Of a DNA stretch of 64,000 nt, positions 57,771-64,000 are shown piece after piece (within the stretch, counting starts at the first letter, position 1; each line of letters starts with the position of its first letter). The position numbers and the translations under genes were made by a program. The notes under the pieces are model-generated. The model did no database searches and was not told the DNA's origin. It saw only the letters and a list, made by a program, of their open reading frames with translations. Source of the DNA: Rhabdophis nuchalis (taxonomy: Eukaryota; Chordata; Lepidosauria; Squamata; Natricidae); assembly GCA_039707465.1 (NCBI GenBank), contig CM077644.1, positions 102,563,375 through 102,627,374 on the forward strand, given 5' to 3'.

Positions 57771-58959
57771 AAGTAGGAGGCAGCACTGAGTTATGTTACA
57801 CATAAAAAGAGATTAAGTATAAAGTAATAAAGATAGACCAAAGATTTCAATTATAAGTAAATACAAGAAGTGATAAATGACAACCTTGATGAGTTCCATA
57901 AGGTGTCTTAATAAATAAGGTGATAATTCTCTTCCTAACAATACCACATTTTCATGTAATGAATTTTGAAAAAGGGAGGAAATCTATATTTAACTCAAGC
58001 TTGTCCATAAATGGGTGAAGATTTCCTGAGGGGTCCCTCCTTCAGCTAAATCAGTCCTGCTCTGGAGATATGTAGTGGCTCAGATCTCCTGAAGGTAACA
58101 GCTTTACATTAGCTTTGCCTCTGTTAGCGTCTTTCACCGTTATTAATATTTGTTAGGAGCAGCTGCATTAGCTCATCGGAAAAATCCCTACGGAGGATGT
58201 TTTGTTTTTATTCTCCAGTTCTGTTTTCCTTACATACTCCCTTCCCATTTCCTTTTCAGCACTACCCTTAATCTCCTACAGCTTTTAACTTTCCTCCAAA
58301 AATGTGCCTCAGACTTGTTTCAACTGGTCATCCACACAGCTCAGAGGCTTTGGGGTTGATTCATTCATAAAAAGCCCTAGCTATTATTTCTTTCCCTGCT
58401 TTGCTCAAATATGACATCAACCAAATCAGGAACTGCAGGACTATACTTTGAACTGTATTTAGCAAACCTGAAAGAGCCCATTTGGTAACAATTCTCTGGT
58501 GAGCTCTTCATCACATTTGTAATAAATCCATGTGCCCAGATTAATTTTTATATGTCTGGAATAAAATTTAAAAGGCATAGGCGTGTTCTCACTTGACATC
58601 ACAGAAAAGTGGAGAGAATCTGATTATTTTCCCAACCTAAGAGACAGATGGCAATTTGTTCAATCATGGTTAAGAAAATCTAGTGAGTACTTTGCATGCC
58701 AGCCAAGCATAAATACTCTGTCCAAACAATAAGGAATGTAAAAAGGAAATAATTGTGTGTTTGTTTGTTTATGGTGTTCTAGTCTATTCTAGTTATTCTA
58801 CTATAGTTTAGTCTATTGTCTTTTTTGTGAAAGCTTAAAGTGAAAGATACAATCTTCTCTTATGTTGTCCCCAGAAAGATACTGTAATTTTGTAAAGCAA
58901 AAGTTGTAATTTAGAATTTTTGCACTGTAAAAACATCTGGACTACATGTTTTGATCAAG
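57771..58959. other. No recognised element; low-repeat sequence
   Basis: The stretch at about 58120-58600 is free of repeats and could be conserved non-coding DNA, but I cannot test this. No coding signature. Confidence 0.4.
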
Positions 58960-59222
58960 GTAAAGCTGTTGATGCCACTTTTTTTGTAAGGCATTTGACA
59001 TAGTAGTATATGAAAAACAGCTGTTGAAATTAAACTCTTATGGCATTTCTGGACCTTTGCACAAGTGGATTGTTGTTTCCTGCCTAATAGACTGCAGAAA
59101 GTCAAAATAGGGAACTCGCTGTCTAATCCTGTATCAATTAACAGTGGTGTTCCGCAAGGCAGCATTTTAGGTCCCAGACTTTTCTTGTTCTATATCAACA
59201 ATATAGGTTCAAAATCAGAGTG
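58960..59222 (+). pseudogene. CR1/Jockey-group LINE reverse transcriptase fragment
   Basis: One frame (about 58985-59098) reads [20 protein letters not shown] and SGPLHKWI. After a one-base shift the next (59101-59229) reads [20 protein letters not shown] and [15 protein letters not shown]. These are the AFD and GVPQGS-LGP-LF-YIN blocks of the RT palm, in the right order and spacing. The sequence differs clearly from the L2-like ([12 protein letters not shown]) and CR1 (LFNIFINDL) copies here, so it is another LINE lineage. The catalytic DD motif lies beyond the break. Confidence 0.75.
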
Positions 59223-59225
59223 TGA

Positions 59226-59375
59226 ATAGATAAATAGGTACCACTTCGGTGGGAAGGGAACAGCCTTTGGTGTATAATCCTGCTGGCCACATGACCATGT
59301 CTTTGGACAACACCAGTTCCCTAAGCTACGAAATGGGGATTGTAACTGCTCCCTACAGTCTGAACAGGAGAAATC
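59226..59375 (+). mobile_element. Truncated Sauria SINE or Bov-B-like tail
   Basis: GATAAATAGGTACCACTTCG, GGTGGGAAGGGAACAG and CCTGCTGGCCACATGACCAT match the Sauria core. Both the tRNA-like head and the end are missing or diverged. It directly follows the LINE RT fragment. Confidence 0.7.
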
Positions 59376-59408
59376 TTTACATTAAGTCTAGCATTTTAAC
59401 CTCTAGAC

Positions 59409-60816
59409 CCAGGATGGCGAACTCATGGCCTTCATGCTAAAGGTGGCACGCGGAGCCATATCTGATGGCATGCCAGCCCTCACTTTAAATAGGCCAGCTG
59501 ATTTTCGGCCTTCTGGAGGGTGCGGGAGGCCTTTTTCGTCCTCCCCAGGCTTCAGGAATCATTTCCAAACTTCCAGTTGGGCCATTAGGCCCATTTTTCG
59601 CCCTCCCCAGCTCCTGAGGTTTTCCTGGACCCTGGGGAGGGCGAAAATGGCCTCCCCCCCCCCGAGGTAATATTTATTTATTTTTATTTTATTAAATTTA
59701 TACCCCGCCCTTCTCCTAAAAAAGGACCCAGGGCGGCTCACAGGCATCATTAAAATCATACAAAATACAAAAATCCAAAATTATTAAAAACTAATTAAAT
59801 ATTCCCTGTGCTAAAATTAATAAAGCTCTAAAATTAAAATTATCCCTATAAAAATCAGAAACGGGGTTATGCTAGGCTGGCTTGTTGGAATAAATAGGTT
59901 TTAAGACGTTGGCGGAAAAGGCGGAGGTCCACGATGGTGCGTAGATTGGGGGGAAGGTCGTTCCAGAGGGCAGGGCCCGCCACAGAGAAGGCTCTTCCCC
60001 TGGGCACCGCCAACCGGCATTGCCCGGCCGACGGTACCCTGAGAAGGCCCTCTCTGTGGGAGCGGATCGGTCGAAGGGATGTATGGGGCAGGAGGCGGTC
60101 ACGGATATAGCTAGGCCCCAAGCCATGGAGCGCTTTGAAGATGGTTGTCAGCACCTTGAAGCGCACTCGAAAGGCCACAGGTAGCCAGTGCAGCTCGCGC
60201 AGGAGAGGTGTTATGTGGGACTGCCTTGAGGCACCCATAATTACCAGCGCGGCCGCATTCTGGACCAACTGCAACCTTCGAGTGCACCTCAAGGGGAGCC
60301 CCATGTAGAGAGCGTTGCAGTAGTCCAACCGAGATGTCACCAATGCCTGAGTGACTGTGCGCAGAGCTCCCCGGTCCAGTAAGGGGCGCAACTGGCGTAT
60401 CAACTGGCGTACCTGATAAAACGCCCCCCTGGCCACGGCTAACACATGGTCCTCCATGGTTAGCCGGGAATCCAGGAGGACACCCAAGTTGCGCGCCCTC
60501 TCCACGGGGGCTAGTTGAACGCCCCCAATGGCCAGTGTTGGACTAATCTGGCTGTACCGGGCTGCTGGAAACCACAGCCACTCAGTCTTGGACGGGTTGA
60601 GCCTGAGTTTGTTGCTACCCATCCAGCCCTGTACGGCCTCCAGACAAGCTCAGCTTCGAGGTGAGTAATGCGGTGTACATGGGAGGAGCATGGGGTGTAT
60701 GCACGCGCATGCTCATGTGGGGTGCATTTTGTATTATGGGTGCCGTCACGCACACACGCACACACACACACCCTCACATTTTTGGCACCCAGCAACGAAA
60801 AGGTTAGTCATCACTG
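59409..60816. mobile_element. hAT MITE split by a nested L2-like LINE
   Basis: The left end CCAGGATGGCGAACT and the complement of the right end, CAGTGATGACTAACC, are diverged inverted repeats. CTCTAGAC (59401-59408) and CCCTGGAC (60817-60824) are probable 8-bp duplications (6 of 8 match). Interior phrases GGTGGCACGCGGAGCC, TTTTCGCCCTCCCC and TTTTTGGCACCCAGCAACGA are typical of a common snake hAT MITE. The two halves are 59409-59662 and 60663-60816. Confidence 0.82.
59669..60656 (-). mobile_element. 5'-truncated L2-like LINE nested in the hAT MITE
   Basis: CGAGGT occurs at both junctions (59663-59668 and 60657-60662), a short target duplication. On the minus strand an unbroken frame of 251 codons (60622 to 59867) runs from [20 protein letters not shown] through [40 protein letters not shown] and LWNDLPPNLRTIVDLRLFRQ to the C-terminus. 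The 3' UTR ends in a hairpin with CCGCCC and GGGCGG arms and a TAAAT-rich tail. With no stop in its coding part it looks young. Confidence 0.95.
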
Positions 60817-60824
60817 CCCTGGAC

Positions 60825-61962
60825 CAATTCTATTTCCTTTGAATTAAAAAAAATTTTTTTTAAAAAAGATTTAATTTTCTTGGAATTAAAAACTAATTAT
60901 TTAACACAATTATCAATATTTCTTGTTTTACCGGAATAGCTAATAGAAAGGCATAGAGTTCAGAATATTTCATTGGAATGAATTCAGTGTTGCAATGCAA
61001 GTTTTATCTGGGTTCCCCCACTGCCTCCTTGCTATTATTACAATGTTATTCCTTCTCAGGAAGTTACCATTAGATAGGAGAGAGGTAGTTCCTAAATCTG
61101 AGCTAATCCCATTATAACATCTGATGCAGTTGCAGCAGAGATAATTTGGAAAGGTATTGAAAATAATGTTAGTTACTTATAATAGCATGCTTATTAACTT
61201 TCTAATCTAAAATCTTAATCTAATCCAGTTTCAAGAATGCTGTGACATATGTATATTTGCAAAAGTGCTTGCATGTTTGTAAGTACATCATTATATAAAC
61301 TCCTGCTTAAGAAGGCATACTTATCTGCAGATGGTTTTGGGTGTGTGATCAAAGTCCAGGGTGATCATCTAAAAAGATGGTTGCATTCTGTTGTTTTTTA
61401 AATCAAGGAGAAATGTTATTAGGATTTAAATATGTTCAATAACTTTCTTCCCAATTTTGACTACCTTTTACTCCATTTTTCTACAAGAATAACAACAATA
61501 ACAGCAGAATTCATTGTGTATTTTTGCTACCATACATATTTTCCTTTTTTTCCTTGCAAATGATTTCCCCTATCCTTGTACTTACTGCAAATATATGCTA
61601 TTTTTAGTTGCGATCTGCATTGTAAAATTTAGAAAAGTATGGATATCCACTAATAATGGTGCTTCAGTTGACTTTTTTCTTCCAAAATATGATACAAACA
61701 TAATAAATGTATATACTTCTTCCATATATTTCAGCAGAGACAACAGCTTTTTTTCCCATTCTCAATTGCCACTGTACATGCTTACATTCACTTTCTTAGT
61801 GTGAATTTGGACATTATACGGGATGTTCTCCCCGCCACCTTTTCCCCCCTGAATAACAATAGTTCAACAATTCCACATGTCAGGGAGGGAAGGACTGCAT
61901 GCAAATGCGGAACAAAGCTTCAGCATCAGGAATATTTTAAAAAAGTCAAAATGACAGAGCAA
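60825..61962. other. No recognised feature
   Basis: AT-rich sequence. The 96-codon frame at 61514-61804 has many Phe, Ile and Tyr residues but no recognisable domain, and is likely chance. Confidence 0.5.
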
Positions 61963-62177
61963 GCAGGGGTGGAATTCTATAGTTTTGGACCAGTTCGGGC
62001 GAAATGGTAACTCCAACAATCAGCTGGGAGCGAACCAGTTTGCCCCGATGATCAGATGGGCCTGCCCGCCCGCTATTTTCCTACCTTTATCTTCTCAGCT
62101 GATTTGTGCGGCAGAGCAGATTGCCATGTGAATCAGCTAAGTTACTCCTCCGAAGAAACTAGGAAGTGAAGATTTCT
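61963..62177. mobile_element. hAT-like element fragment, broken by an L2-like insertion
   Basis: GCAGGGGTGGAATTCTATAG opens it, with GGGAGCGAACCAGTTTGCCC and GGGCCTGCCCGCCCGCTATT inside. These match by eye a common GC-rich snake hAT-like repeat. The far end is not seen past the L2 copy. Confidence 0.55.
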
Positions 62178-62688
62178 TCAAACTGCATTGGCTGCCTGTC
62201 GTCTTTCGGGTGCGCTTCAAGGTGTTGGTTATCATCTTCAAAGTGCTCCATGGCACGGGACCTAGGTATCTGCGGGATCGCATCCTGCCCCATACATCCC
62301 TGCGGCCGATTCGCTCCCACAGAGAGGGACTTCTCCGGGTGCCGTCCACTAGACTTTGTCAGCGGGCGACGCCCAGGGGAAGGGCCTTCTCTGTGGCGGG
62401 CCCGACCCTCTGGAACGACCTTCCCCCCGAAATCAGAACAACTACGGACCTTCGCTCTTTCCGTCAAAAATTAAAAACACACTTCTTCTGCTTGGCCGGC
62501 CTAGGGTAATTAAACTGTTTTTAGGGGTTTTTGGGGCTTAGTTTTAGTTTTTATATGGGATTTTAGCGCAGGGTTAGTTTAATTCGTTTTAACATTGTAT
62601 TGTGTTTGTGGTTTTTATTTGTATTTTTAAATTCCCTGTGCCCCGCCTCAAGTCCCTTCGGGGAGAGAGAGCGGGTTATAAATTAAAA

Positions 62689-62758
<70 letters not shown>
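62178..62758 (+). mobile_element. 5'-truncated L2-like LINE 3' end
   Basis: It starts within the LHWLPVVFRVRFKVLVIIFK codons and stays open to the stop at 62509: LRPIRSHREGLLRVPSTRLC, LWNDLPPEIRTTTDLRSFRQ. The 3' UTR and terminal hairpin (CCCGCCTC...CCCTTCGGGG...GAGCGGG) are near-identical to the 34.6-kb copy, followed by an (ATT)n tail to 62758. Confidence 0.94.
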
Positions 62759-62761
<3 letters not shown>

Positions 62762-63390
62762 GCCATTTTGACTTTTTTTGACTATGCCTGCAAAACTGTT
62801 CCTCTTAATTTACAGTTGAGTTTGATTTGTTTCTATAATCTTGAGGCATTTATGGATAGCACTCTTCATCATCCTAAGATCTTTCAAGACATATTCATAA
62901 TTATACTTCAAGTTTCTGATCCACCCAGGAAAAAAAAGATTGTTAGCCACATACTATTCTGTGCCAGATATTTATTTATAGGTCCCAGCTGACATGAAAA
63001 ATAGACATCTTTAGTATATTTTCATAAATAGCTTGGTAGATCCAAAATTATACAGGCTCACAACAGTATTTCCTTTCATGTTTCTGATTCCTTGAACCAC
63101 ATAACCATTTAAAATTTCACCATAAATATGGTTTGAAGGACACATCACAGGAGAATATATATGCTTTTTTGTTCATACCATAGTTATCATTTGATAAAGT
63201 ATGTACCATCAAGTTGTTTTTGTTTCCCGTGACTACAACACTTTTCTCCAAGATAATCTATCCTTAATCTGTTCTTTTAGCACATCAGAAAGCCACACAC
63301 ACATGTACACACCACACACACACGCACACACAAAAATATGCTCATACCCACACAAACACACACAGATACACAAGCCTGTAACATTAATAT
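62759..63390. other. No recognised feature apart from CA-rich stretch
   Basis: AT-rich sequence; interrupted CA repeats lie near 63294-63372. Confidence 0.45.
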
Positions 63391-63727
63391 CTAGATCTAT
63401 GGTGGCTCAGAGGCTAAGGCGCTGAGCTTGTCAATCAGAAGGTCAGAGGTTCAGTGGTTCGAATCCCTAGCGCCGCGTAACAGGGTGAACTCCTGTTATT
63501 TGTCCCAACTTCTGTCTACCTAGCAGTTCAAAAGCATGTAAAAATGCAAGTAGAAAAATAGGAACCAGCTTTGGTGGGAAGGTAACAGTGTTCCGTGCAC
63601 CTTTGGTCACATGACCAGGTCAGGTCTTCAGACAGCGCTGGCTCTTCGGCTTAGAAATGGAGATGAGCACCTCCCCCTAGAGTCAGGAACGACTAGCACA
63701 TATGTGCAAGGGGAACCTTTATCTTAT
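63391..63727 (+). mobile_element. Sauria SINE
   Basis: Head GGTGGCTCAGAGGCTAAGGC and GGTTCGAATCCC, core CTACCTAGCAGTTCAAAAGC and GAAAAATAGGAACCAGC, tail GGGGAACCTTTATCTTATAG. A few bases around the middle GTCACATGACC are lost compared with other copies. Confidence 0.92.
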
Positions 63728-64000
63728 AGATATATTTTTGGAGTCTATTTTTTTCCCTTTTGAGGGAGTGAGTCCACTTGTAGAGGAAAAGCAGCAAGAT
63801 GTTATTCATACTTGAGATAGCCTGGTTTTTAACAGATTGCCGGATGTTTGTCAAGTTCCTTTTGCAACATACTGCCTCTCTGCTGCCTCTTTTTACTTTA
63901 TTTCCATAAAACCTGGCAACCCGCTAGGCACTAAGTGCAAGCGCGCGCAAGAGAGATTTAAAACAAAGCACAAATGTTTTCTGACAGTGTCAAAGCAAAT

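Noticed and set aside
61514..61804. 96-codon frame with hydrophobic segments
   Set aside because: AT-rich chance frame rich in Phe, Ile and Tyr; no homology recognised and no neighbours.

Overview
The window reads as intergenic (or long intronic) DNA of a squamate reptile, most likely a snake. The basis is several Sauria-type SINEs, snake-style CR1 3' ends, L2-like, R4-like and L1 non-LTR retrotransposons, hAT and mariner-type MITEs, Helitron ends, and many long (AAT)n, (GATA)n, (TTCC)n and (TAGG)n microsatellites. I found no host protein-coding gene, no structural RNA gene, no CRISPR array and no virus-like gene. Every convincing protein match is to a retrotransposon: endonuclease, reverse transcriptase, R4 restriction-like endonuclease domain, L1 ORF1p, or L1 ORF2p C-terminus.

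Layout. 0-3 kb: a SINE, pyrimidine-rich microsatellites, and a GC-rich composite of direct and inverted units (1370-2650). 5.7-7.7 kb: a short Helitron, a 5'-truncated R4-clade element meeting a second copy tail to tail, and an old L2 relic. 9-21 kb: Sauria and tRNA SINEs, nested L2 tails in microsatellites, and an L1 ORF2 remnant. 22-29 kb: an 843-bp hAT element, an internally deleted CR1, a hAT MITE nested in a second CR1, and further MITEs. 30-51.8 kb: the densest part, with two long L2-like copies (30.06-34.76 kb and 46.8-51.8 kb), an internally deleted one (43.47-45.49 kb, minus), 5'-truncated ones, a Helitron interrupted by an L2, a GC-rich fold-back hAT element, and an ORF1-only L1 insertion. 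52-64 kb: palindromic MITEs, more SINEs, a hAT element holding an L2 copy, and L2 3' fragments.

The elements form a stratigraphy rather than a working system. Autonomous families (L2-like, CR1, L1, R4) supplied RT and endonuclease; SINEs and short tails were presumably copied in trans; DNA transposons left non-autonomous derivatives with target-site duplications still legible at many junctions. L2-like 3' ends regularly abut microsatellites and share a terminal hairpin whose stem changes in a compensatory way. All ORFs carry stops, frameshifts or deletions, so nothing here looks currently autonomous. Family names are recognised by eye; element boundaries without a stated duplication are approximate.
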